Origin: Bacteroidales bacterium | GTDB lineage: Bacteria; Bacteroidota; Bacteroidia; Bacteroidales; UBA7960 | Assembly (NCBI GenBank): GCA_003560215.1 | Contig: PWIY01000019.1 | Location: 1 to 6,353, forward strand | DNA: 6,353 bases | Direction: 5' to 3' | Part shown: positions 1-6,353 of the stretch, piece by piece | Numbering within the stretch: position 1 is the first letter of the stretch | Layout: each line of letters begins with the position of its first letter | The notes under the pieces: generated by a model | The model's database searches: none | Told to the model about the DNA's origin: nothing | What the model saw: only the letters and a program-made list of their open reading frames with translations | Position numbers and translations under genes: made by a program

Positions 1-1006
1 CTCCGCTACCTGTCAGTGCACTGGCCACTTCAAAAATGGCAGTAAGCTGAGGAACTCCCACCCCGGCAATGATCCGGGTGGTGCAAATACTTCCGGGGCC
101 AATGCCAACCTTGATCCCGTCAACACCTGCCTTAACAAGGTCCTGAGCGGCTTCTTTGGTGGCAATATTTCCGGCCACAAGGTCCAGCTCAGGATAGCTC
201 TTTTTGATCTTCGACACCATTTCAAGCACCCCTTTGGAGTGACCGTGGGCGGTATCCACCACGACCGCATCTACTCCTTCCCTGACCAGGGCTGCAACCC
301 GCTCGGTTGTATCAGCGGTCACGCCCACAGCCGCTGCCACACGCAAACGGCCACGCTGATCCTTACAGGCATTGGGACGTTCTTTGATTTTAATGATATC
401 ACGGTAGGTGATCAGGCCGACCAGCCTGTAATCATTATCAACCACAGGTAATTTTTCAATCTTATGCTCCTGCAGAATTTCTTCAGCCACCTCAAAATCA
501 ACAAATTCCTTTGTGGTGATCAGGTTTTCCCGGGTCATCACTTCAACCACCGGCCTTCTGTGATTCTTCTCAAAACGAAGATCCCTGTTGGTGATAATCC
601 CCACAAGTTTATTGCCGTCGCTCACCACCGGAATTCCTCCAATGCTATATTCCTTCATGATGTCAAAAGCATCGCCAATCAGGGCATCTTCATGCAGGGT
701 CACCGGGTCAATGATCATTCCGTTTTCAGAGCGCTTGACCTTCCTGACTTTCTTGGCCTGATCCTCAATCGACATATTTTTATGAAGCACGCCAATCCCG
801 CCTTCCTGTGCAATGGCAATGGCCATACGCGATTCGGTGACCGTATCCATGGCAGCCGACACAATGGGAATGTTCAGGCGGATATTACGGGAAAAAAGCG
901 TGGAAGTATCTACGTTTCGTGGCAATACTTCTGAATAGGCAGGAACCAGAAGAACGTCGTCATAGGTCAGTCCTTCACCGGTAAATTTTTCGGGATACGC
1001 ATTCAT
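1..1006 (-). CDS. guaB: Inosine-5'-monophosphate dehydrogenase (GuaB), C-terminal part outside the window
   Basis: This cytoplasmic enzyme oxidises IMP to XMP with NAD+, the committed step of guanine nucleotide synthesis. The frame is open from ATG at 1006 to base 1 (335 residues; the family is usually about 490). Residues 13-21 (LTYDDVLLV) are the classic N-terminal signature. The TIM barrel is interrupted by two CBS domains at about 97-150 and 157-212, which in this family are regulatory nucleotide-binding modules. Residues 251-256 (DTAHGH) form the NAD-binding segment. Residues 301-309 (GIGPGSICT) are the potassium-binding catalytic loop, with Cys308 as the nucleophile. The mobile flap and the C-terminal potassium residues would lie beyond base 1. 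The start matches the family N-terminus; no clear Shine-Dalgarno sequence precedes it, which is normal in Bacteroidota. It probably has its own promoter just upstream. No frameshift or damaged residue was seen. Confidence 0.97.
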   Translation of the reverse strand, partial: MNAYPEKFTGEGLTYDDVLLVPAYSEVLPRNVDTSTLFSRNIRLNIPIVSAAMDTVTESRMAIAIAQEGGIGVLHKNMSIEDQAKKVRKVKRSENGMIIDPVTLHEDALIGDAFDIMKEYSIGGIPVVSDGNKLVGIITNRDLRFEKNHRRPVVEVMTRENLITTKEFVDFEVAEEILQEHKIEKLPVVDNDYRLVGLITYRDIIKIKERPNACKDQRGRLRVAAAVGVTADTTERVAALVREGVDAVVVDTAHGHSKGVLEMVSKIKKSYPELDLVAGNIATKEAAQDLVKAGVDGIKVGIGPGSICTTRIIAGVGVPQLTAIFEVASALTGSG

Positions 1007-1028
1007 GGCAGCTCGCTGTTTTAGAGAG

Positions 1029-1064
1029 CAAAAGTAGGAAAAATATGGCAGAGTATTCTCCAAA
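1029..1064 (-). promoter_or_regulatory. Candidate Bacteroidota-type promoter of guaB
   Basis: Read on the minus strand, TACTTTTG at 1036-1029 matches the Bacteroidota -7 consensus TAnnTTTG exactly. Transcription would then start near 1022-1024, leaving a leader of about 16-18 bases before the guaB ATG at 1006. A TTTG at 1064-1061 could serve as the -33 element. However, the 24-base gap between the two is longer than the roughly 19-21 bases usual for this promoter class, so the -33 assignment is weak. The surrounding stretch is clearly AT-richer than the coding sequence on either side, which supports a regulatory role. Confidence 0.5.
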
Positions 1065-1071
1065 AAATACT
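1052..1071. repeat. Short inverted repeat upstream of guaB
   Basis: AGTATT at 1052-1057 and AATACT at 1066-1071 are perfect inverted copies separated by 8 bases. The repeat overlaps the only candidate -33 element of the guaB promoter. That position would suit an operator, but a 6+6 AT-rich repeat can easily arise by chance. In the minus-strand direction it is not followed by a T-tract, so it is not a terminator for the upstream gene. Confidence 0.3.
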
Positions 1072-1124
1072 AAAAAACAGGGGATACGGACAATGAATGC
1101 AAACCGGGGCACCCTTTCCGGCAA

Positions 1125-1153
1125 ACTAAAGAAACCCGGCAGGAATACGCCGG
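1125..1153 (-). terminator. Weak intrinsic terminator candidate after the CHU_C protein gene
   Basis: On the minus strand, CCGGC (1153-1149) pairs with GCCGG (1140-1136) across an 8-base loop. It is followed by the T-rich run GTTTCTTTAGT (1135-1125). It begins 20 bases after the stop codon at 1173, the right place to end that transcript before guaB. The stem is only 5 GC pairs and the T-run is interrupted, so termination may be partial. Confidence 0.35.
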
Positions 1154-1172
1154 AAACAGCCGGTTTGAAAAG

Positions 1173-2834
1173 TCACCGCACCAGATACACGATGCCCTTT
1201 TCTTCCTGAAGCTCACCTCCTGCATCTGTGTAGCGCAGATGATACTGATACGCCCCTTCCGGCATTGGACTTCCTCCACGAGATCCATCCCAGCCATCGT
1301 CAATGTTTCCGGTGGAAAATACTTCCAGCCCGTGTCGGTCAAAAATGACCAGGCGATATCGTTCCGGCACAAAGCCCCCAAAGTCGGGCATGAACCTCTG
1401 GTTTACCTCAATGTCTGAATCTGGACGGAATGCATTGGGGATGCTGACCTCCAGCTCAAATCTGACCTGCACAATGTTGGAAAATATTTCCCATCCGTTA
1501 TTTGGTTCCCCCGGAACAGGTTCCGCTTCTCCCACCACACGGAAATACACATCCTCGGATAGATCTGACAAATTGGCAACATGGCTTCCTGTCACATCCG
1601 AAACAATGATTTCAAAGTCTCCCTCCTCTCCTATTCTGCGGGCAATGTCATACCTGTATAAAGCGTCAAGCGGCAAATGGTTAAACCCCAAAGTCACTTC
1701 CCGGATTCCGGCTTCCTGGCGTTCCTGCTCCACAAACAAATAAAGGGAAGACTCAGGATCCGAAATCAGAATGGCCTCTTCGCAGGGTTCATCATCCTGA
1801 ATCAGGGCAGCCTCCGCCCTGTAATACCAGATGTTGTCTCCGGCATCCACATCCTGGGCGGAAAGATCGTCCAAAAATTCGAATGGATTATTTCCGGGCC
1901 TTGGCACCTCCCCCACCTGCTCAAACCCACCATCGGGGTTGTCGGAGCGAAAAACGCGGTAAGCAAATTCTTCATGCTGTTCATCCCCCCGGATCATCAT
2001 TTCAGCATCACCCGCCTCGTTGATTCTGACATAATCAATTGCCACATCCCGGGGAATATCCCATTCAATTTCAGTTTGCTGAAGGTTTGAAAGGGAAAAA
2101 CGGGTGCGGTGATCGGGGTCAGGGTCATCCACAGCTTCCAGGCGAATGGCATAAATACCGGGGCCGGGAATATCCAAAAAAAGGGTCTGTGTCCCGGAGT
2201 CTGCATCAAAGGCTACCACATCAAACTCCTCACCGTTCAGCAGAATGCGATAGTGGGAAAAAAAGGCGGGAATAATATCATCAGAGGGTCCGGGCTTTTC
2301 CAACACGGTGTAATGATCCCATTCCAGTTCAAAAGAACCATTGCAAAGATCGAACCCGACATCCCTCAGCAGGATTGTCTGGTGGCGGTAGGTCCACACA
2401 TCAGCACCCATTCCGTCTTCATCAAAAGCAAGATAATATTTGAAAGGAGGATCAACTCCATCCGGTATGTTGTCCTGGTAATAAAAATACAGGCCCGAAT
2501 CATCCATTTCAAGGTCTTCAACCTCCAGTTCATCAATTTCCTCATATACATCACCCTGGGGATCATACCGGTGAAACAACACACTCCCGGTCGTTATTGA
2601 CTCATCCAACCGGAACAAAATTTCCACCATGCGATCATCTGCTTCTGAAACACTTACCTGAATGAGCTCTATGCGGTCATCTTCTGCTCCCTGCCCCACT
2701 GCCACTTTGGGTAATACAACCCACAACATCAATGCAAACATCGCTGTAAGATTCAGGAGGCGAATCGGTAAAAATGGCTTTAATCGCGGCAATGAACGAC
2801 TTTGGCCTGAAATCCGGTCATTGGGTCTTTTCAT
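1173..2834 (-). CDS. Secreted multi-module FN3-like protein with CHU_C (type B T9SS) sorting domain
   Basis: This is probably a surface-attached or released protein exported by Sec and then the type IX secretion system; its binding target is unknown. Residues 1-48 look like a signal peptide: a long basic n-region (Arg/Lys to about residue 25), a hydrophobic core at about 27-42, and likely cleavage near AVG-Q at 46-48. Four beta-rich, fibronectin-III-like modules of about 100 residues follow, at roughly 52-155, 156-262, 263-365 and 366-462. They repeat a pattern of Tyr-x-hydrophobic strands ending in YYR or YFR. Residues 463-553 match the gliding-motility-associated C-terminal domain: IPNAFRPD (465-472), NQRFMP (478-483), YRLVIFDRHG (493-502), GWDG (514-517) and the terminal GIVYLVR. 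The protein is strongly acidic; 12 of residues 91-112 are Asp or Glu. No catalytic domain was recognised. The start at 2834 gives the complete signal peptide; no good ribosome site is visible. The C-terminal call is strong, the module call moderate. Confidence 0.9.
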   Translation of the reverse strand: MKRPNDRISGQSRSLPRLKPFLPIRLLNLTAMFALMLWVVLPKVAVGQGAEDDRIELIQVSVSEADDRMVEILFRLDESITTGSVLFHRYDPQGDVYEEIDELEVEDLEMDDSGLYFYYQDNIPDGVDPPFKYYLAFDEDGMGADVWTYRHQTILLRDVGFDLCNGSFELEWDHYTVLEKPGPSDDIIPAFFSHYRILLNGEEFDVVAFDADSGTQTLFLDIPGPGIYAIRLEAVDDPDPDHRTRFSLSNLQQTEIEWDIPRDVAIDYVRINEAGDAEMMIRGDEQHEEFAYRVFRSDNPDGGFEQVGEVPRPGNNPFEFLDDLSAQDVDAGDNIWYYRAEAALIQDDEPCEEAILISDPESSLYLFVEQERQEAGIREVTLGFNHLPLDALYRYDIARRIGEEGDFEIIVSDVTGSHVANLSDLSEDVYFRVVGEAEPVPGEPNNGWEIFSNIVQVRFELEVSIPNAFRPDSDIEVNQRFMPDFGGFVPERYRLVIFDRHGLEVFSTGNIDDGWDGSRGGSPMPEGAYQYHLRYTDAGGELQEEKGIVYLVR

Positions 2835-2875
2835 GATCAGAGGGTTTCATTGTGTTCTGCGGATTTTTGCGCAAC

Positions 2876-2899
2876 TTGCCCGGGTCAGTTCCCGGCCAA
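2876..2899. repeat. GC-rich hairpin in the gap between the M16 pair and the CHU_C gene
   Basis: CCGGG at 2880-2884 and CCCGG at 2891-2895 form a stem around a 6-base loop. After a single C/C mismatch (2879/2896) it is extended by TTG (2876-2878) pairing with CAA (2897-2899). It lies 25 bases past the stop of the upstream M16 gene. No T-tract follows on the minus strand, so it is not a standard intrinsic terminator. It could stabilise the 3' end of the upstream message or attenuate read-through; it may also be chance. No convincing TAnnTTTG promoter was found in this 89-base gap. Confidence 0.35.
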
Positions 2900-2923
2900 A
2901 TTGATCATACGGGCATCAGCCGG

Positions 2924-4201
2924 CTACCTCCCCACCACCACTTCCATCATCCCGTCTTCATGAAGATAATCACCGGCGCACTCCATGATATCTTCAGCAG
3001 TAATGGTTTTCAGTGTGTTCAGGTACTCATCATAATGGGACACATCCAGGCCAAACATTACAAGCTCCTTGAAGCGCTCTTTTTGGGCGAGCGGCCCGTC
3101 AAAGGAACGCAGGAAGCTGCCTGAAAGATAGTTTTTTAATATCTCCATTTCCCGCTTCTCCGCAGGGACGGTGCGCAACGCTTTCAGCTCCCTGTAAACC
3201 TCCTCCAGGGCAGCCTCGCGCACATCAGCCCCTACCTGGGAAGTGATAAAAAAATAACCACTGTGCACCAGTGAAATAATATTTGACCCGATGCCGTATG
3301 TGTAGCCTTTATCCTGCCTGATGTTTTGCATCAGCCTTGACCCGTAATAGCCGCCCAGTAAGGCATTGGTTATTTTCAGCTTATGATGGGACGGGTGGGT
3401 GCGGTTAAAAAGCTGCTTCCCGATGCGGATGGCCGATTGCAGGGCGTAAGGTACCTCCAGATGCACCTTACGCTGACCGGGCGAAATCACAGGATATCCA
3501 GGGGAAGAAGCGGACACCGGATCCGGACTGTCATCCCGTCCGAAACGCTGTTCCAGCCGTTCTGCCATATCTTCAGGCACCCGCCCGGCAACCAGAATGA
3601 ATGCATTCCCGCCATGAAAATAACGGGTATGAAAATCTATCAGGTCTTTTCGCTCCACCTTATCAAAATCGGGTGTTTTGAGCCTGTATCCATAAGGGTG
3701 GTCTTCACCGTAAATCAGTTCATTAAAGTAGGTACGTGCAAGGTGGCTGACTTTCTTCTGATTCAGCAGATGCACTTGCTGCTGGTTTTTCAGAAAGGAG
3801 TGCATGTCATCTTCAGAAAATGCAGGTTCCTGCAGCATTTCCGCCAGCAGGTCAAGTGCAGGCTCCAGGTGTTTGTTCAGCACAAACATCCCGACCGAAA
3901 TCATGTCTTTTTGTGCATCCAGATGAAGAAAAGCACCGTAGAAATCAAGCATTTCGTTGATCTCCTCTCGGCTTCTGCCTTTGGTTCCGTAACGCAACAG
4001 GTTTGCTGTAGCATATGCCACCAGGGGCTTGTGCTGGTGATAACTCCCTGCCCTGACAACCACCTCAACTTTAACAAACTCCTCGGTGCCGCCTTCCAGC
4101 AGGTAAACAGGCAGGCCATTTTTCAGGGTATCATATGCCGGCTCCCTGAACGGTCTGTCAGAAAGCAATTTTACCGGTGGTGCTGTTTTTCTGTCCAACA
4201 T
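2924..4201 (-). CDS. M16 family peptidase-like subunit, zinc site lost (putative substrate-binding partner)
   Basis: The protein has 425 residues, the normal length of a single M16B subunit, with two M16 half-domains (about 22-215 and 240-425). At the position of the HxxEH zinc motif (63-67, just before the conserved Gly-Thr at 72-73) it reads YATAN, so none of the three key residues remains and it cannot bind zinc conventionally. The C-terminal half keeps the conserved block around GSRLMQNIRQDKGYTYGIG, including Arg295 and Tyr302, spaced 7 apart as in the substrate-binding Arg/Tyr pair of M16B enzymes. It lies 24 bases after the catalytic M16 gene and in the same reading frame, and probably forms a heterodimer with its product. 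No signal peptide is visible, so a cytoplasmic site is inferred. ATG 4201 is the only sensible start: the neighbour's TGA lies 8 codons upstream in the same frame and the next Met is at residue 84. The substrate is unknown. Confidence 0.93.
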   Translation of the reverse strand: MLDRKTAPPVKLLSDRPFREPAYDTLKNGLPVYLLEGGTEEFVKVEVVVRAGSYHQHKPLVAYATANLLRYGTKGRSREEINEMLDFYGAFLHLDAQKDMISVGMFVLNKHLEPALDLLAEMLQEPAFSEDDMHSFLKNQQQVHLLNQKKVSHLARTYFNELIYGEDHPYGYRLKTPDFDKVERKDLIDFHTRYFHGGNAFILVAGRVPEDMAERLEQRFGRDDSPDPVSASSPGYPVISPGQRKVHLEVPYALQSAIRIGKQLFNRTHPSHHKLKITNALLGGYYGSRLMQNIRQDKGYTYGIGSNIISLVHSGYFFITSQVGADVREAALEEVYRELKALRTVPAEKREMEILKNYLSGSFLRSFDGPLAQKERFKELVMFGLDVSHYDEYLNTLKTITAEDIMECAGDYLHEDGMMEVVVGR

Positions 4202-4225
4202 GGGGTATTCGGTTTTGAAGTCTGC

Positions 4226-5482
4226 TCAGTCCTTCCGTTTTCCATAATGTAGGATACTCAGGTTGCCAGGACGCAGGATCTCCTCTGCAACCCTGCGAAT
4301 ATCCGCAGGTTCAACCCGGGCATACGCATCCGCTTGCCTGTTCAGCAGATCTGCATCGCCGAGAAGCTCATACCAGCAAAGATTCATTGCCTTTGCAAGT
4401 ACGCTGCTTTCAAAATAGGTATGGGTCGCCTCCACCCGGTTCTTTACTTTCCGCATCTCTCTGTCATCGGGCAGGGCTTTTGTCAGTTTGTGAAGTTCAT
4501 GCCGCAAAAGTTCTTCCGCCTCCGTAGGGGAAATATGTTCATGGAGCTTGGCTGTAACCATGAGCAAACCGGGGTCTATGCTTCCTGTCACGTAAGCGTT
4601 GGCCTCACTGAACAACTTGCGTTCATGCACAAATTCCCTGGTCAGGCGTGCAGATTCCCCGTTGGCAAGCAAATCACTGACCAGATCGGTGGCATGATAG
4701 TCATGGTGGGTGCGCCCACACATGTGCGAGGCCATAAAGATCTGATGCTGTGGAACATCTCCGAAAACCTCCTTTCGCTTCACCTCCATCTGGCGGGGTT
4801 CGGCAGGCAGGGAGCGTCCGTTCTCAGGCCCTGAAGCAATATCCCCGAACCATTTTTCGGCCATTCTGAAAACCTCCTGAGGATCCACGAAGCCACTGAC
4901 GCAAAGTATGGCGTTGGAAGGATTGTAATACCGCCTGAAAAAGTCTTTTACGTCATCCATCCCCGCATTCAGGATCTGTTCGATGTCCTGTCCGATGGTG
5001 GCCCACCGGTAAGGATGGATCTGATAGGCCATTGGACGAAGCATCAGCATGGCATCACCATAGGGCTGATTCAGGTAAGACTGCCGGTACTCTTCCGCCA
5101 CAACCTTTTTCTGGGTTTCCAGTTTTTTCTCTGAAAAGTCGAGCCCCAGCATCCTGTCAGATTCAAGCCAGAAAGCCACTTCCAGATTCTGGGCAGGAAG
5201 TGTGATGTAATAATTGGTGATGTCGGTGGTGGTAAAGGCATTGTTCTCACCCCCTGCAAACTGAAGCTGGCGGTCATAATCAGCCACATTGACCGAGCCC
5301 TCGAACATCAGGTGTTCAAACAAATGCGCAAACCCGGTCTTCCCCGGAACTTCATCCCGCGATCCCACATCATACAGCAGGTTGAAGGCTGCCAGGGGGG
5401 TGGTTTCGTCCCTGTGTACCAAAACCCTGAGTCCGTTGGGCAGTGTACGCTTCTCAAATTTCACCATGGTATTTATCTCCAT
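4226..5482 (-). CDS. M16 family zinc metallopeptidase, catalytic subunit
   Basis: This is an insulinase/processing-peptidase-like protease, expected to cleave peptides or unfolded segments inside a closed chamber. It has 418 residues, typical for M16B. The inverted zinc motif HLFEH is at 53-57: His53 and His57 bind zinc, and Glu56 activates water. Glu131, in VVAEEYRQ and 74 residues past His57, is the likely third ligand. The ENNAFTTTD block (79-87) is also typical of the family. In the C-terminal half, the positions of the usual Arg/Tyr pair appear to be Val285 and Ser292, so substrate binding probably relies on the zinc-less partner encoded next. No signal peptide was seen. The ATG at 5482 overlaps the upstream stop by 10 bases. 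An internal ATG at 5467 (residue 6) has GGAG at 5480-5477, 9 bases before it, and gives the family-like start MVKFEKRTLPNGLRV, so 5467 may be the true start. Confidence 0.95.
   Translation of the reverse strand: MEINTMVKFEKRTLPNGLRVLVHRDETTPLAAFNLLYDVGSRDEVPGKTGFAHLFEHLMFEGSVNVADYDRQLQFAGGENNAFTTTDITNYYITLPAQNLEVAFWLESDRMLGLDFSEKKLETQKKVVAEEYRQSYLNQPYGDAMLMLRPMAYQIHPYRWATIGQDIEQILNAGMDDVKDFFRRYYNPSNAILCVSGFVDPQEVFRMAEKWFGDIASGPENGRSLPAEPRQMEVKRKEVFGDVPQHQIFMASHMCGRTHHDYHATDLVSDLLANGESARLTREFVHERKLFSEANAYVTGSIDPGLLMVTAKLHEHISPTEAEELLRHELHKLTKALPDDREMRKVKNRVEATHTYFESSVLAKAMNLCWYELLGDADLLNRQADAYARVEPADIRRVAEEILRPGNLSILHYGKRKD
5465..5480 (-). promoter_or_regulatory. Shine-Dalgarno-like site favouring the internal start of the catalytic M16 gene
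   Basis: On the minus strand, GGAG at 5480-5477 precedes the ATG at 5467-5465 by 9 bases. It overlaps the last codons of the OstA-like gene, whose TAA is at 5475-5473. No comparable site was noted before the alternative ATG at 5482. The arrangement suggests translational coupling between the two genes. Many Bacteroidota genes do without such a site, so this is supportive rather than decisive. Confidence 0.4.
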
Positions 5483-6353
5483 TCAAAAATATCCCATTTA
5501 TACCTGGGCCGGCGATCCGCCTGCCACTGAAAATTATCCAGCAGACGGTCTTCCTGCGGGATATCCTCCGGGGGGTACAAAGTGGCTTCGGGCTGCCTGA
5601 CAAACTGTATCCCCGTAATTTCCCTGCCCTCCACAAAAATAACCACATTGGACGAAATGGCTTTGTTGATCCCTACCAGCTCACCGTCTTCGTCCCGGAT
5701 AAAGAAAATGGTCTGGCTATTGCCGTCCACATCCACGCGCCACAGCTCATTGTCTCTGAAATGCCCCAGCATATTACGCCCTTTCATCTGGTTGAAGCCG
5801 AGGGTATCCTCTTCTGAAACAATGAATGCTGCCTCAGCAAGGCCAACCGACAGCACCTCCCGGCCGTCGGTTTTTATCTCTATGGTATTGGCTGTCAACT
5901 GATAGGCATCCGACCACAAAACGGGATTATGGTACATGTATATCAGAGAGTCGGGTACACTGTAAACAATGGAATCACTGAGACCCTGCAGGTCATTGCT
6001 GAAAAACCGGGCATGGTGATGTGCATGAAAAAACCGTTCATCCTTTTCCTCCACATAAATGGATTTCAGGGTGTCGGCATGCAGAAAAAGGGAATCGTTG
6101 TCGGTGATCATGGTCAGCACCGCCTCCTGCGTCACCACCGACAAGCCGTCGTTTTCAAAATGCTCGGCAAAATGGCCGGTGATCATCACATCTTCAATGC
6201 TGTCGCGGATCAGCACGTTACTGGTGGCCTTCCCATATCCCCGGTTCCGGTCGTAAAACACCGAATCTCCGGTAATGGACTGCTCCTGGTTGGTAAAAAA
6301 TGCATCTTTGCTGAATCGGGCCAGATCCTGGCGGGTGTCATACCAGCCATTTC
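5473..6353 (-). CDS. OstA/LptA-like envelope protein, N-terminal part outside the window
   Basis: The frame is open from the right edge (first full codon at 6351) to TAA at 5475-5473, giving the last 292 residues. A GTG at 6261 lies inside this continuous frame and is not the start. It matches the OstA-like proteins of Bacteroidota, which carry LptA/OstA-type beta-jellyroll repeats. Visible repeat motifs, numbered from the first visible residue, are GWYDTRQDLARF (2-13), GDSVFYDRNRGYGKA (28-42), LHADTLKSI (90-98) and NPVLWSDAYQLTANTIEI (142-159). The C-terminal segment has the basic-aromatic end typical of the family (FQWQADRRPRYKWDIF, 274-289). LptA-type domains bind lipopolysaccharide between the inner and outer membranes; that role is inferred here and the signal peptide is not visible. 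The related alternative, the LptD beta-barrel, is unlikely because no barrel follows. The gene abuts the M16 peptidase gene and probably shares its transcript. Confidence 0.88.
   Translation of the reverse strand, partial: NGWYDTRQDLARFSKDAFFTNQEQSITGDSVFYDRNRGYGKATSNVLIRDSIEDVMITGHFAEHFENDGLSVVTQEAVLTMITDNDSLFLHADTLKSIYVEEKDERFFHAHHHARFFSNDLQGLSDSIVYSVPDSLIYMYHNPVLWSDAYQLTANTIEIKTDGREVLSVGLAEAAFIVSEEDTLGFNQMKGRNMLGHFRDNELWRVDVDGNSQTIFFIRDEDGELVGINKAISSNVVIFVEGREITGIQFVRQPEATLYPPEDIPQEDRLLDNFQWQADRRPRYKWDIFEWR

Noticed and set aside
464..934. Open frame on the plus strand (156 codons)
   Set aside because: It is antisense to guaB, whose minus-strand frame is unbroken from 1006 to base 1 and carries both CBS domains.
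1070..1381. Minus-strand frame spanning the end of the CHU_C gene and part of the gap before guaB
   Set aside because: It overlaps the conserved CHU_C domain in another frame, has no recognisable domain or start signal, and ends in the AT-rich promoter region.
2109..2600. Open frame on the plus strand (163 codons)
   Set aside because: It is antisense to the FN3-like modules of the CHU_C protein and shows no domain or start site of its own.
2834..2907. Two TGATCA palindromes (2834-2839 and 2902-2907) as a paired operator
   Set aside because: A 6-base palindrome recurring 68 bases apart is easily due to chance, and one copy overlaps the start codon of the CHU_C gene.
4226..4228. TGA between the M16 genes as a recoded codon or a sequencing error
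   Set aside because: Both subunits have normal full lengths and independent family-like N- and C-termini. The context shows no evident read-through or selenocysteine signal, so an ordinary stop is the simplest reading.
3383..4252. Long open frame on the plus strand (289 codons)
   Set aside because: It is antisense to the zinc-less M16 gene, whose minus-strand frame has clear family motifs. The plus-strand translation is rich in His, Cys, Phe and Gln and has no recognisable domain, as expected of a shadow frame.

Overview
The window reads as a stretch of chromosome from a member of the Bacteroidota. Three things point that way: an OstA-like protein of the form common in that phylum, a secreted protein ending in a CHU_C (type B, type IX secretion) sorting domain, and a guaB start preceded by a TAnnTTTG promoter element and lacking a clear Shine-Dalgarno sequence. 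The exact genus cannot be read from the sequence.

All five genes lie on the minus strand, so transcription runs from high to low coordinates. First is the 3' part of an OstA/LptA-like gene (6353 to 5473, start outside the window). It meets or slightly overlaps a catalytic M16 zinc peptidase gene (5482 to 4226). After 24 bases comes a second M16 gene whose zinc site is lost (4201 to 2924). An 89-base gap then leads to a large secreted protein of four fibronectin-III-like modules plus a CHU_C sorting tail (2834 to 1173). After a 166-base gap with a weak terminator-like hairpin and a promoter, guaB (IMP dehydrogenase) starts at 1006 and runs off the window at base 1.

The OstA-like gene and the two M16 genes are packed tightly enough to be one transcript. 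The CHU_C gene may be a read-through extension of it or have its own unrecognised promoter. guaB looks like a separate unit. The OstA-like and CHU_C proteins belong to the cell envelope or exterior. The two M16 subunits have no signal peptide and are probably intracellular. GuaB is a cytoplasmic housekeeping enzyme.

The most informative observation concerns the M16 pair. One subunit keeps the HxxEH zinc motif but lacks the substrate-binding Arg/Tyr pair. The other has lost HxxEH but keeps Arg/Tyr. This fits an obligate heterodimer with a shared active site. I found no mobile element, tRNA, rRNA, CRISPR array or phage gene, and nothing that makes a convincing case for an undescribed system. 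The region looks like ordinary chromosome with one less-characterised surface protein.
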